Below are positions 46,979 through 59,113 of a stretch of DNA of 64,000 bases, one piece after another. Position 1 is the first letter of the stretch, and every line of letters starts with the position of its first letter. The stretch is from the NCBI GenBank assembly GCA_963969345.1, contig OZ017769.1:248001-312000 (forward strand), in the 5' to 3' direction. This stretch comes from Turbatrix aceti. Lineage: Eukaryota > Nematoda > Chromadorea > Rhabditida > Panagrolaimidae. A program made the position numbers and the translations under genes. A model generated the notes under the pieces. The model made no database searches and was not told where the DNA came from. It was given only the letters and a program-made list of their open reading frames with translations.

Positions 46979-47829
46979 ATGAAGCTGAACATTTCGTTCC
47001 CCAACACTGGGGCTCATAAGACTCTCGAGGTCGACGAGGAGAAGAAGCTCCGCATCTTCTACGAGAAGCGTATTGCCCAGGAAGTTCCTGCCGATGCCCT
47101 TGGTGACGAATGGAAGGTGAGCGTTTTCAATTACATCTGATCCAGTGCCGTATTCTTTGTCTTTCAGGGTTACATCCTCCGCATTACCGGTGGTAACGAC
47201 AAACAGGGTTTCCCCATGAAGCAGGGTATCTTGACCAATGGCCGTGTTCGTCTTCTTCTCTCTGCCGGTCACTCGTGCTACCGTCCCCGCTGTGCTGGAG
47301 AACGTAAGCGCAAGTCCGTTCGTGGCTGCATCGTCGACTCCAACTTGTCCGCCATCTCGCTCATCATCGTCAAGAAGGGTGACCAGGAAATTGAGGGGCT
47401 CACCGATGCTCATGTTCCTCGTCGTCTCGGTCCGAAGCGTGCCAGCCGTATCCGCCGTCTCTTCAACCTCACCAAGGATGACGATGTTCGCGACTACGTC
47501 ATCCGTCGCTCGTACCCTGAGAAAGAAAAGAACGGCAAAAAGGTGCAGCGCGTTCTGACCCCTAAGATCCAGCGCCTCATCACTCCCCGTCGCATTCAGC
47601 GCAAGCGGAAGCTCATTTCTGACAAGCTGAAGCGCCGTGTCAAGCGACGTGAAGCTCAGGCTACCTACCAGAAGAAGCTTACGCTTTACTCTCGCGTAAG
47701 TTCTTGGTGGACGTTGCAACTTGTTACGTTTTTTTCTTTTTTCAGGAGCAACATGCTGCCAAGGTTGCCCGTCGTCACTCATCGGCTTCTGTTTCGCACT
47801 CGGATCGTCACTCTGTTTCGAAGAAATAA
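46979..47829 (+). CDS. RPS6: 40S ribosomal protein S6 (eS6), 249 aa
   Basis: Three phase-0 exons: 46979-47116, 47168-47695 and 47746-47829; 250 codons, giving 249 aa, the same as human RPS6. It begins [24 protein letters not shown] sequence (here EVDEE), contains [39 protein letters not shown] and [20 protein letters not shown], all hallmark stretches. The C-terminal tail carries [20 protein letters not shown], keeping the basic-then-serine cluster that S6 kinases phosphorylate downstream of TORC1. The first intron splits codon 46/47. Codon use is strongly biased to C-ending codons, as expected of a highly expressed gene. A poly(A) signal is at 47881-47886. Confidence 0.98.
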
Positions 47830-47880
47830 TTGAACGGTCGCCGATTGTTATTGTTTTATGGCACATTGGTTCTTTTTCTA

Positions 47881-47886
47881 AATAAA
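47881..47886 (+). terminator. Poly(A) signal of RPS6
   Basis: AATAAA, about 51 nt downstream of the RPS6 stop codon. Confidence 0.7.
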
Positions 47887-47889
47887 TTT

Positions 47890-50800
47890 TGTTGGCTATG
47901 CCCTCCTTGTACATGAAGAAGGTTAGAAATGCATGTGGCGCGTGCAATGAAAACCGAGAAGCGAGCGTCTGCGTGCGGCACCACGGCGCGCCGGAGTGCA
48001 TCCACCGACATTAGTGGCCACGTATGCGGGCGTGTGCCTTAAGGCAATCCCTCCTAGCCAGGACGCGTTAATGTCACGGCACGTTGGAAGCGATGACTGC
48101 AGAGGCATAAAGCAAGCTCTGGACTATTGGGTGTGGTAAGTAACGTCTATACCCGTCGTGGTTGCAGAAAAAACAAGTCTAGCATTGCCTTTCTTATCGT
48201 CTGGTTGTGAAAAATAGGCTGGTCTAATGGTTTTCTTGTACTCCCAATTTTTCACCTTTTTTTTTTGTTTTCGAACTGAATTGATTTTTGTAGACCTATA
48301 TTTTGTTCGCAAAATATTGAAAAAATACGTAGACGTACATTATTTTTACCGTAAAAATGGTGATTAAAAAAACCTTAATTTATTGTTACCTTCTATTGCG
48401 ATTCCTGACACGAAATGTTTTCGTATGTAAAAGTTTGTTTTTGAAAATGTTTTCGTCTTTTTTAGGTATAACGTTATTATGTTTTTAGCTCTCCTATTTC
48501 CGTGTTTTGGATCCGCAATCTGAAAATTTTACACCAATGCAAGAAATTTATATGTACTAACACTGAATAATTATGGTACTTTTCCGCTTTTCCCCAATTT
48601 TTTTGCCCATATGAACTCCTTCGAACACATTTATCCCATCTGTTATGCATCCTTGGTGTTCTGCGATACGATGCGATACCGTCATTGAAACCACCCGCCT
48701 CTCTTGCTTGTCCAGCCCTTTGATGAAGTGGTGCAGCAGTTCTGCTTCATCAATCAGATCGTAGGTCTTCTGTTTTTTCGCCTTCCTCCTTCTCGTTCTT
48801 CTTCTTCTTCGTCTTAGTCATCGTTGTCCTCCGTCGGAAGGCCTCTTCTGCACTACATAGTGTCTATCGTTGGGAACGAAATGAGGACAGACGATTCTTC
48901 CATTCGATTGACGCGCCCGCTAACAGCTAGACAGTCAGTTTGTCGGTGAGTCAGTTGAGCGACGACTTGACTGGTTATGCACTTGCACTTGCACTTGCGA
49001 CTCCTTTTTTTCCATTTGATTTCGACACTTTTGCTTGCATGATCACATGCATTTAGTTTATATGTACCCTGAAGAATTTTCAAAAAGCGGTCGATTCAAT
49101 CTCCTGGAGCATGCGCGCGCGACAAAACTTGAAGTCTTGCCTCTAGGCTCCTCGAGGAATATCGGAATGCTTGATAAAAGTTAAAATTTTGGAAGGGAGG
49201 TGCTTGAGGGATCGAGAGGTGGTTGACCACGCAGATGCACGCACGCACACGCGCCGGACTAGGATCGCTCCAGGCACATGGAGGGGGGATAATTCGCACA
49301 TGACCATCATCCCCAACCACGTCCACGGAAAAGTGCACGTGCGCCTATACTTTTTGTTTTGGAGTGACTATTTCTGTGCATATGGTCTGTTTTTTTGTTT
49401 TTCTCGGTGTTGGGGTTTAAAAAGTGATCGTAAGTTGATCTTACGATTACTGTTGCGTGAATCATTATTTTTCTTACAAGTTTTCCTACATTACGACCAA
49501 CAATACATAACAACCGAAGTGGCGGGTTGTTCTTCGCTTCGGTTTGTTCGCGAGTTGGAGTTCTTCCCGTTCCGTCTAGCACGACAGGCTGAACTGGTCC
49601 GGTTTTTTTGCTGCCTTCTCCTTTCTCTTCGACCTTACAGCATCACACCAGCCAGGCAACCGCCCAACCAACCGACCTGACTGCCTGCCTGCGCGAGACT
49701 ATTTTTTCTCCCGGCAGAGGTAGTTGGGTTGGTGCGGTACAAAAATGAATTTTCTCCCCTATTTCTTGTTCTTCGTCGCTGGCTTACGCGCACACGCATC
49801 CTATCCTCGTTACGTCACGTGTCGTCGCGGTAAAAAGTTTTTCTTCTTCTTCTTTCTCTCTGGCTTCTCATGTCTGCATGTACACATTTTTTCTTCCCTT
49901 CTTTGATTCGCGACACAAATGATTTAATCGATCGATCATCGATATTTTGCTTTTTTTTGAATTTGGAAACGACTGGATGTTTCAAATGCTTTGGGGTGGG
50001 AGAGGAAAAGAGGACTTTGGGCAGGCCAAAGCGAGCTAACTAAATAACACCAGGTCAGGAAACTAATTATTCACGACTCGTGGAGTTCCTGCTCAGCCTG
50101 TTTTTTTCTCTCCAAAGACAAAAAAAAGAGGGGAGAAAAAGCCACTTGAAATGTTTACTTTTCATTTTTTCCTTTGATGCCGCCGGATTTATTTTTTATT
50201 GGCAGCTTGCCAAGTGCAAATAGTTTTTTGCGATTGACTGATCGAACGCCAAAGCCCGCGCTGAATGTTGTAAAAAAAGTTGACGTCTTTTTACTTTAAA
50301 AGAGATATTTATTCTCTTGACAAGGATTTATTTTAGACATGTAAAGACAAATAATCTATTTATACATGCGTGCAAATGTTTTTAACCACCTGAGGCGCAG
50401 TCATTTCTCTTTTGCGAGAGGAGTTCTGTTACAACACTTGCTGACTGGCTGGATGCTTGCCCCCTGTGCTTGCTTACTTTTGTGTTGTGCGCTTCCCCTT
50501 TTTTCTGCGTCGACATGCTACTCTCCTCTTTCTCTCTAGACGGACTACCAGTTGTCTGTGTTGCCTCAGGGGTCTGCTCCTATTGTTGCGTGTGTTTACA
50601 TCACCTGCCATGACGCATTATATTTTTTTGGGTTATCCTGATTTTTTTGTTCTCTAGCTAGTTAGTGCGTGTTAAGTTGCTCGTGTGCAAAAACGTGCTT
50701 GACTAGACGCTGCCGGGGCCGGCCTTCAATTGGCTCCTGGAGCCAAACAAGTTTACCTGTCTCTGGTGTTGACAAACAAACAATCAGGCACACAAATAGC

Positions 50801-52679
50801 TGTAGACAGCCTGCGCTGTCAAGTCAAGTCGACTGGCCAGTCGACTTGATATTCTCCGCCGCTTGCTAAAAATTTTTACGCTACTTTATCTTTTAAAAAC
50901 TTCATTTTTATCACCGCACCGCCAGATTTTATTGTTTATGCGTTACTGAAAATTGTACGCTATCTTTCCTGTCTTCGCCGCTTCCTGCAGGTCTATTCAA
51001 GTTTTGTCTGCTGCTTTCACGCGGCCATCATGCCTCAGTTTTTCGATTTTCAATTTTTCACGACAAACAGCTGTTGTCTTGTGGGGGTTAGGAGACGATT
51101 CATTGCGTGGGGGCGAGGATACGATGAAAAGGATAAAAAATACTTTGAAGAGGTGCCATGCGGACACGGACGGCAGGAACTTGCTTGCTAGAATGTTTGC
51201 CCAAGCCATTTTTACTTTAATTTTTTTTGTCATTTTTTAAGGGTGAAAACAAACGTTTGTTTGTGGCTTGTAAATTAGTTCTGGCGATGACTGACACTTG
51301 CAAACACCTGGAATGTGTCGATCCGTTAATTGGTTCTCCGGCGGCTTTAGCTTTATTTTTTTTACAAAATGTTATAGATAGACGACGACGCACTGCTAAC
51401 TATGCCCTGTCCGGGCACGCGTCTGGATTGATAGGTAACGATAGCAGGCACACGTTTGTTTTCCAAGCCGTAGCCTCAACTTTTTTTCTGCGGTGGTTGC
51501 CTGTACATGCATGACCCGACTCGACCTGGCAGGTGCAGGTGCATAGCATGTCTTTGTTCTCTTACAATCTACACAGGGCACAGGAAGCACTAAAAGTGGT
51601 AGCCCTGCCGTGCCTCCCTCTACCCTCCTTCTGGGGACAGATCTTTGGCTGGGTAAAGAACTCCAAAACAGTGGCCATTACCGCGTATTTGCGTATTTGT
51701 CTTCCAAAAACTGTAATGATTTTGGTAAACTCGTTTTTATAATAGATAACGTGATGTACCTTGGTTCGAACCACGACCACAACATCTTCTAGATACATGT
51801 TTTTTAGTGTTGGGGGATTTTTTTTTGTTTTGGTAGGATAGGGAGAATCCTACCACCACAAGGTTACTCGATTTTACGCACCCTTTTTCATACACGAAAA
51901 CTGGATGGTGTAATTTTTAATTTCATGATTTGTGAACGAGAATCATGATTATATCCTGTTTGGTTTTTTTTTCTACAAAATTGATCATTTTTGATTATTT
52001 AATTTGAGTATTGTTTTATTTTATTTGTCTACGGTATTTATTCTTTTGTACACTTCATAGATTTATTTAACGTTCTTTAATAAAAACCGGAAAGAAAAAA
52101 GCATTATAAAATTTGCCACCAAAACAATTTTTTGCTCCCTTTATTTCGATGAACTCCAATTTACGATACCATATACAAAATTTTTGATCAATTTATGTTT
52201 TATTTGGTACCAAAAATTCAACAAGTTTTTTTCGATCATGCAGTGGTTGTTTTCGATCAATGGCTGCATTACTTTGTCAAAATACTCGAAAAATATTTTT
52301 ATAAAACATGGTTGTTGTTTTTTGTGTCCTTTATTCAATCTCTTCATCCTTTGCTTTCCTTCCTTCCTTTCTTTTTTTCTTCTCATCCTTCATCAAACGG
52401 CAAGGCATGTAAAACTAATCAAGTCTGTTCCTGCTGTTGACGCGGCTTTTGCTTTTAGTAGTATTGCTCTAGTATTTTTTTCAGCTTATAAGCTCGTAGA
52501 TATACAAAAAAACCGGCTTAAATCCTCTCAAGATTGACGTGTTTGTTTGTATCCAAAAATAATAAAAAATTGACGTGCTAATTAATTACTATACTTTTTG
52601 ATGCAAAACATTAGTGCAAAAAATATTAGTTTGAATAAAAAAATGTAATGGGCAATTAAAACTACCGTTGTTAACGTTA
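47890..52679. other. Gene-poor region upstream of the CTDSP-type gene
   Basis: Nearly 4.8 kb without a supported coding exon. It has pyrimidine-rich tracts, short tetramer-like repeats (GACT, GCCT, CTTG) near 48.9, 49.7, 50.4 and 50.7 kb, and the 26-bp palindrome at 50824-50849. The 47.9-48.1 kb stretch is G+C-richer but has no gene. It probably holds the promoter, leader exons or introns of the downstream phosphatase gene. Confidence 0.4.
50824..50849. repeat. Perfect 26-bp palindrome
   Basis: Two 13-base arms, TCAAGTCGACTGG and its exact complement, meet with no spacer. Two GTCGAC sites are included. Confidence 0.75.
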
Positions 52680-52861
52680 GGGATCACCCCAGCCTTGCAT
52701 TCTGTCTCCCCAACCGACCACTATTGCTGTATTGCACCGCGCGTTGTGTACCACGCTTATCACCAACCATCCAGCTGACTCGCCTCGACCGGTTGAGAGT
52801 GAACCAACTGATGGCCGAACTCCCCGTTTCTCCAGTGTGGCTCCTAGAACACCACAGCAAG
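52680..52861 (+). CDS. Candidate upstream coding exon of the CTDSP-type phosphatase
   Basis: An open stretch between an acceptor-like AACGTTAG and a GTGAGA donor, ending in phase 1, the phase needed by the exon at 56160. The translation looks protein-like toward its end (ADSPRPVESEPTDGRTPRFS, then SVAPRTPQQ) and contains no ATG, so if real it is internal and the start lies further upstream. A second open frame also crosses it, so the assignment is tentative. Confidence 0.35.
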
Positions 52862-55800
52862 GTGAGAATGAGCGTTTGTATGTTGACTCTTTCGTCTCTC
52901 TGTGGAATACGTCAACCACAACGTTTACCACAACTACACACCTTCCTTATGGTTGCTGACGGAACACGCTGACAGCGACTTCAGTAGTCGTAATCGTGAT
53001 AGTCGTAGGAGTAGGAGTAGAGGGGCCTGTACATAATAATATTGGCTCTGAGGCCGGCCATGGTCAGGTTCATGGTTGGTGCAATATGCGCGTTGTCCCA
53101 TCGACATCGAATTCAATTTGCGGTTCACAGTTGACTGCCTTCTGGGTGTCGGTGTGGAAGGCTTGATTGCTGCTTTGAACTGTCAATCAAATGGATGCTT
53201 CAGAAGAAAAATACATTTTAAAAACAGATGGAAACGTTTAGCTTTTCCACCTGATTTGTAAAAAAATAAGTTGTTTGCCGGGGAGCTAGAAATAAATGCG
53301 TCTTTCTCGTGATTAGCTAGACAGCTCAGCTATTTTTTAGCTCACTTACGGCCAATGTTATTTGTTTGATCTCGCTACAGGGGCTGTGGCTTTCGCTGAG
53401 GATGGAAAAAAGTCAATCACGTTGTTTCAAACTGAAACTTATTTGCTTGCTTTTTGTTGCTATATTTTCCAAGTGAACGAACAATTTGAACAGAAGATAG
53501 TTTTTTCTGCTGAATCAATGCAGCCATCGCATCTGACAGGTGACGCGCGCACTGCACGTACAAACGAGAAGAAGATGAAAACGAGCCCGGAGGGGAAGAA
53601 AGGCGGATGCATATAGCTGAACTTTAAATTTTTTCCCATTTACTTGGGTTAATTGTTTTTTTTCTCTTGAATTTATTGATCTCTCAACAGATAGATAAAG
53701 GGATAGATATTCAATTGTTGGGGATGTGATAAACTCGGTTTTTTTTTAAAAAGTATGCTAACCAACTTTTCTCACGATCTGTAATGGCAATTATTTTTTC
53801 TTCGTCTTTTGTTCCCAAATTTACTATCCCGAAGGTTTCGAATTTCGCATGGACGGCACGACTTATTTGTTCAGGCTCCGGGGTCGACTGGCACTTGCTT
53901 TACGACAAGGGATAGGATGCAACAAGTAGTCAGTTTTGTATCAATCTTGAGGCGGGGTTAGTTAGGCTATATAATTTTTGTGACCTCAAAAGCAAACCCG
54001 AATTTTGAATCAAACCTGCAGGCTTGTTTTTAATCGAACGACATGCATTTTTGATGCCACAATAGAACACTATGAGTTTTCATCATTGATTTGTCGGATT
54101 GACGTAATGTTGTGCATGTTTGTACAACACCTCTCCTTCCCTCTTCCTCTGATTACAGTTTTTTTCATATTCTTTTTTTATGACCATAGGAATAGTGGCT
54201 GGAAAACGAAACGAGACCAACCGGCGTGATAATCTCTTGTTAAGCCATTTCTCCCCTCTTCTCTCTTCTGCCACCGACCACCGTGTACAACATGTATGCG
54301 TTTTTTTGCTTGCTTTCTGCATGGCAGTATATACTATACCGTGACCGAGCGAGGAGCAAAGCCTTCATAGTATGTTGTATCTCCTCTCCATCATGTCATG
54401 TCATGATGGAGCGAGCAAACGAGCTCCGGTTAATACGTAGCCATTTTTTCTCTCTGAAATTATCGTTTTGTGTGTGTATTTTATTCTCGGAATTACATTA
54501 ATTAACGCTACTCCCCTTAAAAATGCCATAGTGATGATTTGTAACAAAAAAGTTATATTTGACAGAAAAAATTTTTCGAATTTTTGATGCTCTAAACATT
54601 TTTTTTTATTTGCAAGCGGGAGGGATGAGTCTGTTGGGTTGGGCCTATCCTTAAAAATTTTGAACTCTGTTATCATTTTCATTTATCGAAAACTATTTTT
54701 TGATAATAAATAAAACGCCACGTTTTTAACTGTCTCAAATAAATTTATAAAAATCATTTTAACCAAAAGAATTTTTTTCTTTGTTTTTCATTCTTGTAAC
54801 CCTTTGGCGGTAACATCTCACAATCACTCACTCTCAGAAACACACTCTAAAGCGGGGTTGTTTCAAAATTGAATTTTTTGTACTAAAAAGAGTGCATTAT
54901 TGTCAAAAAAAATCTACAAAAAATGAGTAGAGTAAACAACATAACATCATGCGTGCTTGTTGGAATGAAGAGGACGGCGGAGAAAGGATTAACCAGAGGG
55001 TATAGAACATATTGAAAACTTTTTTCTTGTTCAATAGGGTTACACATGGGATCTTAGTGGGTCGGATCTATTTAAATGAGAAGAAATAAGTCAGGTTATC
55101 GAATCGAAAATGTTTGTTTGTCCCTCTTTGCTTCGTCTGGGCTTGTGCTTGCTTGCTCGCTCGCTGATCAACCATAGATGGTTCTTCGTCATGTCATTCG
55201 CTATCCCATTTCCTTTTTTCAATCGTAAATCGATCATCATCACGTGCACGTGTGCATGATGTTATGATGGATGTTGTGTTTTTTCGTACCATAATACGTA
55301 TCTGTATCTATCTAAGCTTTGTTCGCGACAGACGATAACTATTATTTGAAAAACTGTTGATGGTGGTTGAAATGAAAAGATGCGATGTTTGTTATGTATG
55401 CATCGAGCTTTTAAATTTTTTTTTTATTATTATCGACAATGAATTTTTGAACACTCGAGGAAACCGGAAGCCAATGTTCAAGTTTTTTTGTGGACAAAAG
55501 TGCAAAAAAACGATCGAAAAACATCATTACTTGTTGTTTAACGTAGCCCACTGTTTGCTTTCTTTTCGATTTTTTAAAATAGTTTTAACATATTTTTTTT
55601 GTGATTTTTGAAGTGTGCGTGAATTTTTATTACCTGAATGAGACAATTTTTTGTGCTATTTTTTGAAAAAAATTTTTTTTAGAGTGCCGCAACTCTCCCG
55701 CAGACACCACACCCATCATCACCTGAAGTGTCTCTATCAATCACGGCACTCAATTGTTGTTTTTTGTTATCGTATCGCAGCGCTATCGTTTCCGTTGCTC

Positions 55801-56159
55801 ACAATTTCGAATTTTTGTTTTTTGCCCAGCCACTCAGAAGGCAAACAGCATAATCACACCACGACGGCGTCTTCGGAATCATTACCTGCCCGCACTAATT
55901 ACTACACCCATCATTGGCGTCAAAAAAAATCCTTTGTACTTTCAATATTGTTACACCTGCTTATTGGTCAGCAAAATCGTGAATCGTGACCTGAACGGGA
56001 AAAACAGAAAAACATACACGGTATCACCAGATTGCCTTTTTCTTCGTCGTCCTACTCCCATAAAAAGCACGGTGCTGCACCGCTCTCCAACGCAATTAAC
56101 AATTGCGCGGCATTAAATGGGAAAATTTTTAAATTCAATTTTTTGCTGTATCTATCCAG

Positions 56160-57337
56160 CTGAGATACGCAAGAGTCGGTCTAGAGGTAAGTTTCTCTAC
56201 GGGGCATTTTTTATTAATGTCTATTGGGCATTTTTAATAATATTTTTAATAATGCCCGTTAGATTATTAAAAAATATCAAATATTTATAAAAAACATTCA
56301 TTGAAGATAAAAAAAACATTTTCATAATAACTTTTTTTTTAGAAAGCACAAAAGACAGACAAAATGAAACAGCACAGTCAATCATCACGCAGGTCACGCC
56401 TGATTCGTATAACCACAACTACACCTCTACTTCCCGAAGTCAGCTGCCTTCCCAGCAGCAGTCACCGTCTCGGCCGAATTCGGTGACCACCGGTGGCACG
56501 ATGAACGGCAGGTCCTGGACTGCGACAATTGGCATCCGATCTCTGTCGTCGTCTGCTTCTTCCGGTGACGCCGGCAAGGAAAACGCAGGTCCTTCGCCTG
56601 GAATTAGACCTCCGGGCCCGCTCAACAACCCGGCCCTTCTTCCCCCGCAGCTGCCCATCGATGCCCGACGAAAGTGCCTTGTCGTCGACCTGGACGAGAC
56701 TCTCGTCCATTCCTCCTTTAAGCCAGTAGAGAACGCAGATTTCACGATTCCGGTTGAAATAGACAACGTCGTGCACCAAGTTTACGTTCTCAAAAGGCCA
56801 CATACGGATGAGTTTCTCGAGAGAATCGGCAGACTGTTCGAGTGCGTGTTGTTTACGGCGAGTCTTGCCAAGTACGCGGACCCCGTCGCAGACCTCCTTG
56901 ACAAGCGGAAAGTTTTCCGCGCTCGTCTCTTCCGCGAGTCTTGCGTCTACTACGAGGGTAACTACATCAAAGACCTCGGCAAGCTGGGCCGGCCCGTCGG
57001 CCAGACCATCATCATCGACAACTCGCCTGCGTCGTACGCCTTCCACCCTCAGAACGCCCTGCCCATCCAGACGTGGTTCGACGACCCCGACGACGACCAA
57101 CTCCTCGGACTCATCCCCCACCTCGAGCGACTCGCCCAATCGGATAATATCTACTCTACGCTGTCCCAGATTAAACGGGGCATATCCGGGGCATCTCCGA
57201 CGAGATCCTTCGACGACTCTTCGAGTCACTCGCTGTCCATGGCGGCACCAGCGTCGTACTCGACGTCACAGGCGCAGGAGTACCTCTTCTCGCCAAACAT
57301 TGGTGCCGGTGCCGATGTCGTCAAGTCGTCGATGTAG
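56160..57337 (+). CDS. CTDSP: SCP/CTDSP-type small CTD phosphatase (5' end incomplete)
   Basis: Two certain exons, a 27-nt microexon (56160-56186) and 56343-57337, joined in phase 1. The first needs an upstream exon, possibly 52680-52861. The last exon carries SIITQVT, as near the N-terminus of vertebrate SCPs, then a disordered Gln/Ser/Pro segment and the FCP1-like HAD phosphatase domain: [18 protein letters not shown] (catalytic DLDETLV), [57 protein letters not shown] and [22 protein letters not shown]-terminal extension of about 55 Ser/Ala-rich residues follows. SCPs remove phosphate from Ser5 of the RNA polymerase II CTD and from REST and SMAD proteins in the nucleus. Minus-strand and other-frame ORFs over this exon are shadows. 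Confidence 0.93.
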
Positions 57338-59113
57338 GCCTTGGCCTGCCAGCAGCAGAAGTACCGTATCGTTTACGGGTCTTTGCGTGGCCTTACGGAT
57401 AATGAACCTGTCACTGTACTATATCGTAATCCCTATATATCCTAGCTGGGGGTGAGGGAATTTCGGATTTTTTTTGGAATGCAGAGAAAAATGTTGGGAT
57501 ACTTTACAACCCCAATTGAGCAATTTTTTGTTTTTAGGCTAAACATTTTCCAAAAACTTCCATTTTTAATTTTTTACGAAAAACATATTCTATATTTTTT
57601 GTGTCTTTTTAATTCACCTCAAAACACATCAAAACCCCGTTTTTTTTAATCATAAATTTGAAAATGACTTCAATTTTTTCCAGTACCGAAAACCTACAAA
57701 TCCATAATATCATGGGAAATGGAATCCCTTGATTCTCGGTGAATACAGTTTTCATTTTTTTCAAGCATACAGTACTGACCGGTATACATACGTCTATGTT
57801 CGAAGAAAGACAACTTTTTCAAAATTTTGTTTTTTACCTTTTGCCTTTGTATTGTACAGATAGAGGTTTATAGTATCATCTATCCATAATCTCGCTGAAC
57901 CTGTTTTCCTCTCTTTTAACCCGAATGTTACCTTTTTGTTCACAAATTGTATCACAGAATATTATGAGTTTTTTTATATGTTTACTTCAAAATTGTATAG
58001 AAAGAAAAAATGCTATAACACATCTGTTGTCTCACAATCAATCGTGTTGAAAGTATAAAGTGCCTAATTATTGATTGGACCATGATGCAGGAGAAAATAA
58101 GATGGAAGAGGGATGTGTTTTTTGAAGTGAATTTGAGGCGACTGAAAAATATTGCCGAGCAACTGATTCGGCAATATCGAAAGGAGCAGTGCGTTGCTGA
58201 TTAACCTCTGTATGTGTTTGCCATCTACAACAACTAAAAATAGATTTACCAGGGTTTACCTTACAAACATTAATGTTTTCTTACCTGGAAAGTTCAGCTG
58301 GCACCACCGATTGCCAACGCGGTGACGACAACCCCCTGTTCGGTATATATACAATAAAAGCTATCAAAACCGGTGCAACAACGTAGTACTAAACTTTCGC
58401 TGCCAGTGACGAGTTGTGTCAAAGAATGTAGCAAGAATTTTTGCTGGTCCCAAATGTTTCAGAAAGTTTGAACTCCCCAAAATATAATCCAAAACTTTTT
58501 TTGCAATGGTTTTTTTTGCTATGCGATGTTTATATCCCTTCACTTTTCAGCGGTTATTTTTTTACGTCGATCAACTGGGGTCCACATATACGTGCTATTA
58601 TTTTCACGTAAAGTATAAACCACCTGCGTTTTTATTTCCACCATGATCAATCTGCGGGCGACAAACAGCTATAACAATTGATTTGGCTCACCTCCATCCC
58701 GTCTAACGCTACACCTGGCTGGCCTCGAATGCACAAACCATGAAAAAAGCAAATTAATCCTGATCATTCACTCACCGGAAAGGGATTGTGAGCACCGGAC
58801 CTACGCAGTCCCAATCCACGTGAAATACGGGGCTTGTTTTCGATAAGCGCAAACGTCCGTGACACAACGGTATTCTTATCACGAAGCCCGGCAGCCACGT
58901 CAGTTGCTTTCGCTTCCTTAGGCTTTTTCAGAAGACAGTTAGGGGGAAGGGGCACGGATTACGCGTTTGTCTGCCACGCAAGTGTTGCAACGTGGCTCCC
59001 CTTGCCATTAACCCCCTGTCCGCCTCTGAATGACGGTGTCGACGACCTCAGTTTGATTGCGACTTCATTTTATTTTTGATTAAAACTATTCCAGTTCCCT
59101 ACCGGTAAAAATC
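57338..59113. other. Intergenic region, CTDSP-type gene / acyltransferase
   Basis: About 1.8 kb, A+T-rich. One minus-strand open stretch at about 58776-58952 ends in a strong donor and may be an exon (see findings); otherwise nothing coding is supported. Confidence 0.4.
59087..59094 (+). promoter_or_regulatory. Splice acceptor before the acyltransferase start codon
   Basis: CTATTCCAG ends 19 nt before the ATG at 59114; fits trans-splicing or a leader intron. Confidence 0.5.

Noticed and set aside
46964..48001. 345-aa minus-strand ORF opposite RPS6
   Set aside because: It is an antisense shadow of the highly biased RPS6 coding sequence; RPS6 is certain on the plus strand.
51765..51785. B-box-like GGTTCGAACC of a tRNA gene
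   Set aside because: No matching A box, anticodon arm or acceptor stem is found within 75 nt upstream.
53636..53665. Possible spliced-leader RNA similarity (CCCAAGT)
   Set aside because: Only a seven-base match to the SL1 sequence; no donor or Sm-binding site follows.
56462..57229. 255-aa minus-strand ORF opposite the CTDSP-type exon
   Set aside because: Shadow of the phosphatase exon, whose catalytic motifs are on the plus strand.
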